Assembly: GCA_015061315.1 (NCBI GenBank)
Contig: SUWV01000004.1
Span: forward strand, 1 to 64,000
DNA: 64,000 bases
Direction of reading: 5' to 3'
Source of the DNA: Lentimicrobiaceae bacterium
Lineage (GTDB): Bacteria; Bacteroidota; Bacteroidia; Bacteroidales; F082
Below the pieces are notes generated by a model, which was given only the letters and a program-made list of their open reading frames with translations, was not told the origin of the DNA and did not search any database. A program made the position numbers and the translations under genes. Below, one piece after another: positions 48,280 to 57,415 of the stretch. Within the stretch, counting starts at the first letter, position 1. Each line of letters begins with the position of its first letter.

Positions 48280-49287
48280 ATGAAACAGGAATTAGCACCA
48301 ATTCAAGACGAAATAGTCATTTACCAATCGGAAGATGGTAACGTTAAAGTCGATGTTTTATTTCAAGATGAAACCGTCTGGCTTACACAGGATCAGATGG
48401 CATTGTTGTTCGGGAAATCCAAATCAACAGTAAATGAACACATACTCCATATTTTTCAAGAAGGAGAATTGCAAGAAGAACTAAGTGTAAGAAAAATCGG
48501 AATTTCCGATTTTTCCACAAAACCGACTAATTTTTATAATCTCGATGTCATCATCTCTGTGGGTTATCGTGTAAAATCGCGTCAAGGCACGATGTTCCGA
48601 ATCTGGGCTACCCAGCGATTACGCGATTACATAATACGAGGTTACGCCTTGAATGAAGAGCGTTTCAAGAAAGGTTCTTCCATGAACTATTTCAAAGAGT
48701 TGATGGAGAAAATTCGTGAAATAAGAGTCGAAGAGAAAGTTTTCTATCAACAGATAAAAGACATCTATAAAACCAGCATAGATTACGACCCTTCTGACGA
48801 GATGACTCTGAGCTTTTTCAAAGAGGTACAAAACAAATTGTTATGGGCTGTCAGTGAGAAAACCGCTGCTGAACTGATTTATTATCGCGCTAATGCTTCT
48901 TTGCCATTGATGGGAGTGACATCAACAAGCGCAGTGTCGAAAGTAAGGAAACAGGATATAACAATCGGCAAGAATTATCTTAGAGAAGATGAGTTGCAAG
49001 CTTTAAAATTAATTGTCGAACAATATTTGGCTTTCGCAGAAGCTCAGGCTTTGGCTCATCGCCCCATGTATATGAAAGACTGGAAAGAGCGTTTGGATCT
49101 CATCTTGAAGCTTAATGAGAGAAATGTGTTGGAAGGTCCCGGAAAAATATCCCATGAATTGGCTTTGGAAAAAGCTGAAACAGAATACCATAAATTCAAA
49201 GAAATTGAAAAAGAAAAGGTTCATTTAGAAAGTATCAAGGAATTAGACCGTGATATTCGATTGATTAATAAAGAACATTTACGTTAA
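48280..49287 (+). CDS. RhuM-family protein, full length
   Basis: VDVLFQDETVWLTQDQMALLFGKSKSTVNEHILHIFQEGELQEE...NLDVIISVGYRVKSRQGTMFRIWATQRLRDYIIRGYALNEERFKKG. Confidence 0.9.
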   Translation: MKQELAPIQDEIVIYQSEDGNVKVDVLFQDETVWLTQDQMALLFGKSKSTVNEHILHIFQEGELQEELSVRKIGISDFSTKPTNFYNLDVIISVGYRVKSRQGTMFRIWATQRLRDYIIRGYALNEERFKKGSSMNYFKELMEKIREIRVEEKVFYQQIKDIYKTSIDYDPSDEMTLSFFKEVQNKLLWAVSEKTAAELIYYRANASLPLMGVTSTSAVSKVRKQDITIGKNYLREDELQALKLIVEQYLAFAEAQALAHRPMYMKDWKERLDLILKLNERNVLEGPGKISHELALEKAETEYHKFKEIEKEKVHLESIKELDRDIRLINKEHLR

Positions 49288-49321
49288 TAATTGTTAAAAT
49301 CATATTTTAATCCATCAAAAT

Positions 49322-49370
49322 TTAAACGCACCAATCACACAGTATATCCCTGCGTAATTGATGCGTTTAA
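49322..49370. terminator. Palindrome TTAAACGCACCAAT...ATTGATGCGTTTAA between convergent genes
   Basis: 13 of 14 bp arms; lies between RhuM (+) and kamA (-). Confidence 0.6.
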
Positions 49371-49430
49371 TATCATGATAGTCTCACAATTGTACTCAAC
49401 AATTATGAATTATGCATTATAAATTATGCA

Positions 49431-50702
49431 TTATTTATTGTGTCTCTCGTGTCTCTTGATATGTGCTGGCTCGATATTCATCTTCTCACCATGTAACAAC
49501 GAGATAATGCCGTCAACAGCCTTGCCTTCTGCCACCTTACCTTTGTTTTCTCTGCGTTTCTGACATTCTGGACAGTCACAGTCGTTGTGGTATTCTGTTG
49601 GCTCTGTATAAGTTGTGATGACGCCTTCAAAGTTACGTAACACGACCTTACCTGGAACTTGTGAGATGACATATTGTGGCATGACTGGTGTCTTGCCGCC
49701 GCCACCTGGAGCATCGACGACGAATGTTGGCACTGCATATCCTGAAGTGTGACCGCGTAAGCCTTCGATGATCTCGATACCTTTAGATACTGGTGTACGG
49801 AAGTGTTCCAATCCCATTGAAAGGTCACATTGATATATATAATAAGGTCTAACACGCATCTTAACCAAAAGATGAACGAGTCTCTTCATGACGTGTACGC
49901 AGTCGTTGACGCCTCTTAACAAAACGCTCTGGTTACCTAATGGCACGCCAGCGTTTGCGAGTCTGTTACATGCTTCGATAGCTTCTGGTGTGACTTCATT
50001 TGGATGGTTGAAGTGTGTGTTGATCCATATTGGATGGTATTTCTTCAACATATCGCAGAGTTCTGGAGTTATACGTTGTGGACATACTACAGGAGTACGT
50101 GTTCCGAGACGTACTATCTCGACATGAGGGATAGCGCGCAAACGGCTGATGATATATTCCAACTTAGCATCGCTGACCATGAGAGCATCGCCGCCTGAGA
50201 GAAGGACGTCGCGTACCTCTGGTGTTCTCTCGATATATTCTAATGCTTTTTCTATTCTGTCTTGTGGCGACTCATCGTCTTTCTGTCCTGCGAAACGACG
50301 GCGTGTGCAGTGACGGCAATACATCGAACACATGTCGGTGATGAGGAACAAAACTCTGTCTGGATAACGGTGTGTCAAACCTGGGACCGGCGAGTCTTCG
50401 TCTTCGTGCAATGGGTCTAACAAGTCAGCATCGGCTTTGTGTGTCTCCAATGCTGTAGGGATACATTGACGACGTACTGGGTCTTTTGGGTTGTTTGGGT
50501 CGATGAGGCTTAAATAATAAGGTGTGATAGCCATACGTAATGTCGATAAAACACTGCGCACGCCATCTTCTTCTTCAGGAGTGAGCTGAACGTATTGCTT
50601 CAACTGTTCCAAAGTCTCGATACGATTCTTGACTTGCCATTTCCAGTCATTCCATTGTTCGTCGGTGACGTTAGGAAATAATTGTTTTCTTCTTGATTCC
50701 AT
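49431..50702 (-). CDS. kamA: Lysine 2,3-aminomutase (radical SAM)
   Basis: MESRRKQLFPNVTDEQWNDWKWQVKNRIETLEQL; VLFLITDMCSMYCRHCTRRRFAGQ (CxxxCxxC); PYYIYQCDLSMGLEHFRTPVSKGIEIIEGLRGHTSGYAVPTFVVDAPGGGGKTP. ORF extends to 50750 but MESRR is the likely start. Confidence 0.95.
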   Translation of the reverse strand: MESRRKQLFPNVTDEQWNDWKWQVKNRIETLEQLKQYVQLTPEEEDGVRSVLSTLRMAITPYYLSLIDPNNPKDPVRRQCIPTALETHKADADLLDPLHEDEDSPVPGLTHRYPDRVLFLITDMCSMYCRHCTRRRFAGQKDDESPQDRIEKALEYIERTPEVRDVLLSGGDALMVSDAKLEYIISRLRAIPHVEIVRLGTRTPVVCPQRITPELCDMLKKYHPIWINTHFNHPNEVTPEAIEACNRLANAGVPLGNQSVLLRGVNDCVHVMKRLVHLLVKMRVRPYYIYQCDLSMGLEHFRTPVSKGIEIIEGLRGHTSGYAVPTFVVDAPGGGGKTPVMPQYVISQVPGKVVLRNFEGVITTYTEPTEYHNDCDCPECQKRRENKGKVAEGKAVDGIISLLHGEKMNIEPAHIKRHERHNK

Positions 50703-50764
50703 CTTATATATGTTAAAGAAAAATGAAAGTCGAGAGACATAAGCTCTCAACTTCCTACTATAAT

Positions 50765-51838
50765 TTATGCGTATAATTCTTCAAATATCTTACGGAGTTC
50801 TGGGCATTCGCGGAGTTCTTGTAATGTGAATTCTGCGTGGCCTTTAGTGTAGCCGTTACCGATAATCATATTGACGTCTGAGCCGATGCCTTCTGCGCCG
50901 AGAGCTGCCTTTGTAAAGCTTGTTGCCATTGAGAAGAAATAAACAACGCCGTCGTCTTTTGTGCAGAGAACTGCTGTCATCTCTTGATCTGGAACATTGA
51001 CGCAGTTGATTGTGACGTCTGCCATCTTACCGTCGGTGAGTTTGTAAATAAGTTCATAAACTTGAACCGGTGTCATGCCAGCTACGCTTTCCACTACATC
51101 GCAGAAACCGAGTTCCTTGATACGGTTGGTGCTCTTAGGGCTGTTAGCCAAACCGATGACCTTACCTGTGACGCCGACGCGTTTCTTAGCTTCGTAGCAG
51201 CAGAGCATACCTGACTTACCGCCTGCGCCGAGGATAACGACGTTTTGTCCGTATTGGCACAACTTAGCTGTCTGTGCTGGAGCGCCTGCTACGTCTAATG
51301 CTGAAAGAGCTAATTTCTCTGGCATGTCGTTAGGAATCTTAGCGTAGATGCCGCTTTCGAAGAGGATAGCCTTACCTTTGATGTCAACTTGGTCAACGTC
51401 TTTACGGATTTCGATGATTTCGTCGATGCGGAGAGGTGTCAATGACAATGAAACTAATGTTGCGATACGGTCGCCTTCTTGCAAGTCGATTTTGCCTTTC
51501 AAAGCGTCACCGATTTTCTCTACCTTACCGAGTAACATACCGCCTGAGCCTGTTCTGCGGTTACGGTGTTTACCTTGAAGTTCAACGTTGAGGAACATTT
51601 CCTTCTTCACTTCTTCAAGAATACGTTCGTCGCTTGCGCCTTCGCCAGCTTGTTGAACTGCATAGTTATATATGTCTGTAAATGATGCTGAGTCGATATT
51701 TAAAGTCTGGACGTCGATGAGTATTTCGTTATCCCAGATTTCGTCCATATTGTTATCCAATTTGTTAGCTGGTTGTGGAAGAACGCCGACAGGTTCAATC
51801 ACGCGGTGTGTACCGTACTTGTTTCCTTTTTTCTGCAT
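50765..51838 (-). CDS. kdd: L-erythro-3,5-diaminohexanoate dehydrogenase
   Basis: GTHRVIEPVGVLPQPANKLDN, RTGSGGMLLGKVEKIG, VILGAGGKSGMLCCYEAKKRVG; adjacent to kamA. Confidence 0.9.
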   Translation of the reverse strand: MQKKGNKYGTHRVIEPVGVLPQPANKLDNNMDEIWDNEILIDVQTLNIDSASFTDIYNYAVQQAGEGASDERILEEVKKEMFLNVELQGKHRNRRTGSGGMLLGKVEKIGDALKGKIDLQEGDRIATLVSLSLTPLRIDEIIEIRKDVDQVDIKGKAILFESGIYAKIPNDMPEKLALSALDVAGAPAQTAKLCQYGQNVVILGAGGKSGMLCCYEAKKRVGVTGKVIGLANSPKSTNRIKELGFCDVVESVAGMTPVQVYELIYKLTDGKMADVTINCVNVPDQEMTAVLCTKDDGVVYFFSMATSFTKAALGAEGIGSDVNMIIGNGYTKGHAEFTLQELRECPELRKIFEELYA

Positions 51839-51967
51839 AGTATTTAGTGTTTTTATAGGTTAAATATTCTTTATTTAAAAATTTCACAAATGCTCGCAAA
51901 GATAAAAAGAAATATTCAAAAATACAACGAAAGTGTTAATTCTTTTTTAAGGTAAAATTAACACTCA

Positions 51968-53095
51968 TTAAAACACATATTGCAACCCAATCTGATAACC
52001 TACATACATTCGCTGAGCATTATCGTTTGTGTCTTTGCTCCAGAGGTATTTCTTTGGCAACAAATTATCGGAATCGACGTAATTAGAATTAAGATAGTTA
52101 AAACTCACACCACCAAAAACATTATAATGATTCCAGAATGTAACAGAAGGTGCGAGAAGGTACGCAAAATTATAACAAGTCTTGTCGTTTGAAAAACCGA
52201 CGGATGTTGCTTTAAATTCATTATTGATTTCAAACAAATGATTTACAGGAATATGAATACCATAACCTGCCTCTGCCATAATCTTACTTCCGTCATTCAC
52301 CTTGACATTATAACCGACACCCAAAATACCGTATGTATATTTGCCTCCCGATCTGAATGACAAGACTGTGTTATTCAAGATGTCGTAAGAAAGAGAGACA
52401 CCCATTTTACCATTTTTTATGATATTGATAAAAGCAATAGGAAAATCGCTATCGTCAGCAATATTGATTATCGATGCGAATTGAACGCCTTTGACATTCT
52501 TCGCGACGTTCATCACTCCAGCGAATTGAAATCCTGTGAAATCACCTGAAATATTGCTTATGCCGCCTAACATAAGACCTTTAGCTAAACCAGAATAATT
52601 TACGATGCCTCCAATCTGCAACCCGATATTCGAATCTTTTGTAATATTCGCAATACCACCCAACATAAGACCTTTAGTCGAACCTGAATAATTTGCGATG
52701 CCACCGATTTGCAATCCGATATTCGAATCTTTCGTAAAGTTTGATATGCCGCCTATTTGAATTCCATTATAAAAACCCGCTGTATTTGCAATGCCTGCCA
52801 CCGCTATTCCATATCCTTTATTACCGATGTGATTTGAGATTCCCGCAATCTGCAAGCCTGTCGCGTCATTTGCCACGATATTGCTCAAACAAGACAAAGA
52901 CAAACTTCTCTCATTCTTCGAGATTCCTACCAACAAATTGATAGAAAATGCGTTTGTATAACTCTTCGCCTCTTTCATATTTATCGTACTCAATGGAAAT
53001 CCGAAATTTATCTGAACTGGACGAAATTTATCCTCTTGAGAAAAAACATTAAAAGACAGCAACAAAGATACTATAAGGATGATGATTTTCTTCAT
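51968..53095 (-). CDS. LA_2272-type surface-repeat protein
   Basis: Repeats GISNFTKDSNIGLQIGGIANYSGSTKGLMLGGIANITKDSNIGLQIGGIVNYSGLAKGLMLGGISN; signal peptide. Confidence 0.82.
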   Translation of the reverse strand: MKKIIILIVSLLLSFNVFSQEDKFRPVQINFGFPLSTINMKEAKSYTNAFSINLLVGISKNERSLSLSCLSNIVANDATGLQIAGISNHIGNKGYGIAVAGIANTAGFYNGIQIGGISNFTKDSNIGLQIGGIANYSGSTKGLMLGGIANITKDSNIGLQIGGIVNYSGLAKGLMLGGISNISGDFTGFQFAGVMNVAKNVKGVQFASIINIADDSDFPIAFINIIKNGKMGVSLSYDILNNTVLSFRSGGKYTYGILGVGYNVKVNDGSKIMAEAGYGIHIPVNHLFEINNEFKATSVGFSNDKTCYNFAYLLAPSVTFWNHYNVFGGVSFNYLNSNYVDSDNLLPKKYLWSKDTNDNAQRMYVGYQIGLQYVF

Positions 53096-53153
53096 AAATG
53101 CATGTTTTTTTATATAACAATAATCTAAAATTTACATATTCAAGAAATTAATC

Positions 53154-53657
53154 TCATCTCACATATCTAGAACATGCGTCACTCATAATTTGACCTTCCT
53201 CAGTTCCTCTGATTGTAAGTATATTACCATCATATTCATCAACAGAAACACTTACGTAGCCATCCACTATTATATCAATTTCTTCATTAATGAAAATATC
53301 CTTTTTGACGGCATTTCTAACTTTCTTTGGCAATTCAATCAAATACTCATTTGCTGGAGTCTGACCATGTATGACCTGCGGAATATCTGTTGGTTTTGTT
53401 ACCTTGAACTCCTCCTGATAAACAAGGATTTCATCATTTATTTTAACGCTCAAAAGATTTCCTTCTTCAAATATCAAACAAATCTCTACATCGTAATTGT
53501 CCGCTATCCACACAAAAGTACCTGTTGATGTGGTTGCATTCCACTTCCACGTGCCTTCAATGTCAGGAATGCTTTCGGTTATTTCATGGTTTTCCTTGTT
53601 ACATGAGCATAGAAGTAACAAGAATGTTATAAATAAATACATTTTTTTCATACTCAT
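53154..53657 (-). CDS. Hypothetical lipoprotein
   Basis: Lipobox-like MKKMYLFITFLLLLCSCNKE. Confidence 0.65.
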   Translation of the reverse strand: MSMKKMYLFITFLLLLCSCNKENHEITESIPDIEGTWKWNATTSTGTFVWIADNYDVEICLIFEEGNLLSVKINDEILVYQEEFKVTKPTDIPQVIHGQTPANEYLIELPKKVRNAVKKDIFINEEIDIIVDGYVSVSVDEYDGNILTIRGTEEGQIMSDACSRYVR

Positions 53658-53914
53658 AATTGTTAATTTAAAAATTAGCTAACACGTCTCTACAAATTTT
53701 CAATTGTACATTGTTAACTGTCAATTGTCAATTACCGTCTCTCCTATTTCATATAAAAATTCCGGAGCGAAGTCGGCACCATTTTCCCATTCTATAGTGT
53801 TAAACTTAATAGTAAAACGCTTTCTAAAGACATATCAGTTTATTTTATCCATAAAATCTACTAATTTCTGGCATAATAATTTTTTTAAGATTTCACAATT
53901 TTGTCAGGCTATTA

Positions 53915-53974
53915 ATAGAGACGCATCAACGATACATTATTTAATTATCTTAAATATCGTTGGTACGTCTCTAT
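53915..53974. repeat. Palindromic element ATAGAGACGCATCAACGATA...TATCGTTGGTACGTCTCTAT
   Basis: Long imperfect inverted repeat; same GACGC(A/G)TCAA theme as 20402 and 55290. Confidence 0.78.
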
Positions 53975-54011
53975 ATTTCTAAGATTTTCAGTTTCTCAGT
54001 TTCTCAGATTT

Positions 54012-54845
54012 TCAATTTCTCGGCTTAAGTCCCAAAATCTCTCTCGCTTCGTCTGATGTCGCTACTTCACGACCAAGTTCCTTAGCAAGACGAACTACCT
54101 TAGCGACTAATTCGCCGTTTGATTTTGCAAGGACGCCTCTTGAAAGATAGAGGTTGTCTTCAAAACCGACTCTCACGTTACCGCCCATTGCGATAGCTGC
54201 TGCAGCGATTGGGAAAGCATGACGACCGATACCTGTTGCTGTCCATGTTGAACCTGCTGGTATTGCGTTGACCATCCAACAGAGGTTAGCTACTGTAGCT
54301 GGTGTACAGCCTGGTACGCCGAGAACGAAGTTGAACTGCATTGGTGCGCCTGGCACTTCGCCTTTACGAGCCATATTTAAGATTGTGTCGATGTGACCCA
54401 TCTCGAAACATTCGTATTCTGGCTTGATGCCGCGTTCCATCATACGTTTGCCGAAAGCACGCATCGTTGGCATTGTGTTGTCGAAGATCTCGTCGCCGAA
54501 GTTACAAGTGCCGCAGTCTAATGTAGCCATCTCTGGAAGTGGGTTTGTGTCTGTCGATTGGAGACGTTCGTCTGGTGTCATACCGACAGCTCCGCCTGTT
54601 GAAGGAATCAAGATCACGTTAGGACAAGCCTTGTAGATAGCTTCTTCGCATTCTTGGAAACGAGCGGCGTTTTGTGTTGGTGTGCCGTCGTCGAAACGAA
54701 CGTGAAGGTGAACGATAGCAGCACCAGCATCGACAGCCGACTTAGCTTCTCTTACTATTTCTTCCACTGTATAAGGAACAGCAGGGTTTTGTTCTTTAGT
54801 TACTTCTGCGCCGCAGATAGCAGCGGTGATGATAAGTTTTTCCAT
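54012..54845 (-). CDS. kce: 3-keto-5-aminohexanoate cleavage enzyme
   Basis: MEKLIITAAICGAEVTKEQNPAVPYTVEEIVREAKSAVDAGAAIVHLHVRFDDGTPTQ (BKACE/DUF849). Confidence 0.92.
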   Translation of the reverse strand: MEKLIITAAICGAEVTKEQNPAVPYTVEEIVREAKSAVDAGAAIVHLHVRFDDGTPTQNAARFQECEEAIYKACPNVILIPSTGGAVGMTPDERLQSTDTNPLPEMATLDCGTCNFGDEIFDNTMPTMRAFGKRMMERGIKPEYECFEMGHIDTILNMARKGEVPGAPMQFNFVLGVPGCTPATVANLCWMVNAIPAGSTWTATGIGRHAFPIAAAAIAMGGNVRVGFEDNLYLSRGVLAKSNGELVAKVVRLAKELGREVATSDEAREILGLKPRN

Positions 54846-54856
54846 TGTGTATTTTT

Positions 54857-55255
54857 TTATCTTTCAATTCTTTGACATTTCTTTGGAACTACGCAGGTAC
54901 CGCTCGCACGACAAACGATGATTGGTTCTGGCAATACGTCGGCTGCTGAATCTGAGATGTCTGGACGTGGGATGATAACCTTACGTGCCACGAACTCCAT
55001 CTTACGTGAAGTGTTGCCGATCTTTGTAACCCAACCTTCTGCTTCGATATAATCGCCTGCATAGACAGGAGCCAAGAACTCGATATTGTCGTAAGCGCAG
55101 AAGAGACCTTCGTCGCCGTCTGTCATGATTAATAATTCTGTTGCCACATCGCCGAAGAGATGAACCATGTGAGCACCATCGACTAAGTTACCGCCGTAAT
55201 GAGCGTCTTTTGCACTCATACGCAATCTGATAAGAGATCTATATTCTTTTTCCAT
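54857..55255 (-). CDS. kal: 3-aminobutyryl-CoA ammonia lyase (hotdog fold)
   Basis: [74 protein letters not shown]; next to kce. Confidence 0.9.
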   Translation of the reverse strand: MEKEYRSLIRLRMSAKDAHYGGNLVDGAHMVHLFGDVATELLIMTDGDEGLFCAYDNIEFLAPVYAGDYIEAEGWVTKIGNTSRKMEFVARKVIIPRPDISDSAADVLPEPIIVCRASGTCVVPKKCQRIER

Positions 55256-55289
55256 TTTCTTAATATTTAATTGTTAATTATTCATCATT

Positions 55290-55336
55290 GAGACGCATCA
55301 ACGTATGTTTATATGCAGGAATCATTGACACGTCTC
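55290..55336. repeat. Palindromic element GAGACGCATCAACG...TCATTGACACGTCTC
   Basis: Imperfect inverted repeat of the GACGC(A/G)TCAA family, intergenic. Confidence 0.65.
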
Positions 55337-55359
55337 TACAATTGTCAATTGTTAATTGT

Positions 55360-56010
55360 TCATTTTTCCAAATAAATTCCGTCAACGAATATACCTGATG
55401 CGTGGATTTGTTCAGGTGCTATTTCGCCACTCTTGACGAGTTTCTCAGCTTCAACAACAACATAATCAGCTGCCATCGCCATGAGTGGATTGAAGTTCTG
55501 TGTTGTTCCTAAGAAAACCATATTGCCGTCTTCATCAACGATGTTAGCGCGTAAGAAAGCGATGTCGGCTTTAAGAGGTTTTTCCAAGATATAATCTTTG
55601 CCATCGACATTGATGATTTGCTTACCTTCTTGAATTACAGTACCTAAACCTGTTGGAGTAAGAACGCCGCCGAGACCTGCGCCGTAGGCTCTGATTCGTT
55701 CAGCGAGAGTACCTTGTGGCACGTATTTCACTTCTAAAGTACCAGCATTTTTCTGTGCTGCGGTTTCTTTATTGGTTCCTGTATGAGACACTATAGCTTT
55801 CTTAACTTGATGATTAGCCACGAGTTTACCGTGTGCCACATTATCGTATGCCGTATCGTTAGCGATGATAGTCAAGTCTTTCACGCCTTTCTCTACAATA
55901 GCGTCGATGATTTGCACTGCGCTGCCAACGCCGAGGAATCCTGCGAACATAATAGTCATACCGTCTTGCACTTTAGCAACGGCTTCTTCCAATGATATTT
56001 GCTTGTTCAT
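55360..56010 (-). CDS. atoD: Acetate/acetoacetate CoA-transferase alpha subunit
   Basis: VQDGMTIMFAGFLGVGSAVQIIDAIVEKGVKDLTIIANDTAYDNVAHGKLVANHQVKKAIVSHTGTN. Confidence 0.9.
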   Translation of the reverse strand: MNKQISLEEAVAKVQDGMTIMFAGFLGVGSAVQIIDAIVEKGVKDLTIIANDTAYDNVAHGKLVANHQVKKAIVSHTGTNKETAAQKNAGTLEVKYVPQGTLAERIRAYGAGLGGVLTPTGLGTVIQEGKQIINVDGKDYILEKPLKADIAFLRANIVDEDGNMVFLGTTQNFNPLMAMAADYVVVEAEKLVKSGEIAPEQIHASGIFVDGIYLEK

Positions 56011-56138
56011 ATATGATAAATTTAATTAATTTCAATCAGTCCAATGAAGCGCAAATATAACTTTTTTTTTGCAAAGTTCAACGTTACAGAAATAATATTT
56101 TTTTGATTGATTCAAGCACAAATTACACAGATTATATT

Positions 56139-56210
56139 ATCCACGAATGGGCGCGAATTTTACGCTAATGATTTTTATCTACTCATATCGCAGGTATCAG
56201 CGTGGATATA
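56139..56210 (+). repeat. Dispersed family B copy
   Basis: TCCACGAATGGGCGCGAATTTTACGCTAATGATTTTTATCTACTCATATCGCAGGTATCAGCGTGGATAT. Confidence 0.78.
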
Positions 56211-56269
56211 AAACTATACATTGTTAATTGTTAATTGTTAACTGTTAACTATTAATTGTACATTGTTTT

Positions 56270-56352
56270 GGGCGTTCCGGCGAAGCCGTCGGGCTTTCCG
56301 CTATATCTTTTTCCGCTTCGCTCCAAAAGGATGCCGCTCCAATCCCTAACGC
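56270..56352 (+). repeat. Dispersed hairpin element family A, copy 6
   Basis: GGGCGTTCCGGC-GAA-GCCGTCGGGC...CTTTTTCCGCTTCGCTCCAAAAGG...CCCTAACGC. Confidence 0.9.
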
Positions 56353-56552
56353 AGAGGGGCTGCTATAAAAAAATCTCAATATCTAAAATAAAAGAAAATA
56401 ATAAGAATCAGAGGGCATTTGAACGTATCATGATAATGGAATATGAACTTATTGGAATTGGCAGAGTAAAAATGACCGTAGGTATTCGCCGTAGAACACG
56501 TGAGAAAATCCAATATTGTATTACCGCTATTTCTACCGAATAAGGTTAGATA

Positions 56553-56578
56553 AAATAAAAAAAGCATCCCACAGATGC
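56553..56578 (-). terminator. Rho-independent terminator
   Basis: GCATCTGTGGGATGCTTTTTTTATTTT on the minus strand. Confidence 0.75.
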
Positions 56579-56684
56579 CTTAGTTATTGTCCCTTATTGC
56601 GTGAGTGAGGTTTACACCAAAGTGTGATGCCATGCTGGCGGGGACTTCGCTCTACCCACTACATCGTCATCTCACGACTTGTCT
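56556..56684 (-). ncRNA. Candidate structured small RNA with its own promoter and terminator
   Basis: Minus strand: TATCTTTG box at 56690-56697; ends at GCATC-TGTGG-GATGC + T7 (56557-56578). Internal helices listed in findings. Confidence 0.65.
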
Positions 56685-56925
56685 GAGTGCAAAGATACAA
56701 ACATTTTTATAACGACAACGTAAAAACGGATTTATTTTTCATTTCATTAATTTTGGAAAAATTGTATAGTCTAATCTATTTTGTAGCTCCACACTCAACT
56801 CCAATCGTCGGAGCCTCAACTCAATAAATAATAATTGTCAGAATTACATAGAATAACTCTGTAGGAACATATCTCATATACCCCAAATAAAACGTAGGGT
56901 ATACATTGATTATAACTGATAATAG

Positions 56926-57168
56926 CTAAAACAACATCTCTTCTTTCAGATTCACATATTTTGCAAGTTTCGTTCCTTTGTATACTTCTCTGGAATAACT
57001 TTCTCTAAGTGATGATTTTTTAACAATATCCTTAATGTTTATTTTGTTATTAGATATTTCTTTAGCGTATTTTATTCCAAACATCTGTATAAAAGCATTG
57101 CTTTCTTTTCTCTTTAATCCTTCATTATAAAACATCTCAAGGATTTGTGCTAATTCTGTTACATTCAT
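56926..57168 (-). CDS. Small hypothetical protein (HTH-like)
   Basis: 80 aa MNVTELAQILEMFYNEGLKRKESNAFIQMFGIKYAKEISNNKINIKDIVKKSSLRESYSREVYKG; AT-rich intergenic flanks. Confidence 0.5.
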   Translation of the reverse strand: MNVTELAQILEMFYNEGLKRKESNAFIQMFGIKYAKEISNNKINIKDIVKKSSLRESYSREVYKGTKLAKYVNLKEEMLF

Positions 57169-57278
57169 AAACTATAATTTTAGTACAAAAGTAAAAAAAA
57201 ATTATTCTCTAAGATATAATACACAAAAAACATAATCGCCACACTATTTTCGTAGCACTGCCATACTTTCTTAACTTC

Positions 57279-57312
57279 ATTAACGTTCACGTTAAAAAAT
57301 GTTAATTGGGGA
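57279..57312 (+). promoter_or_regulatory. Orphan copy of the TTAACGTTCACGTTAA motif
   Basis: CTTCATTAACGTTCACGTTAAAAAATGTTAA matches the core of the module at 18389, 45679 and 48060, but no DUF1016/RhuM gene follows. Confidence 0.5.
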
Positions 57313-57415
57313 AAAGCCATGATAAAAAGTAAAGTGAAGTTGCAGTCTAATAAATGCTGTTCATTACAAACGACTACTCACCATCCATTGTTAATTGTTA
57401 ACTGTTAATTACAAT

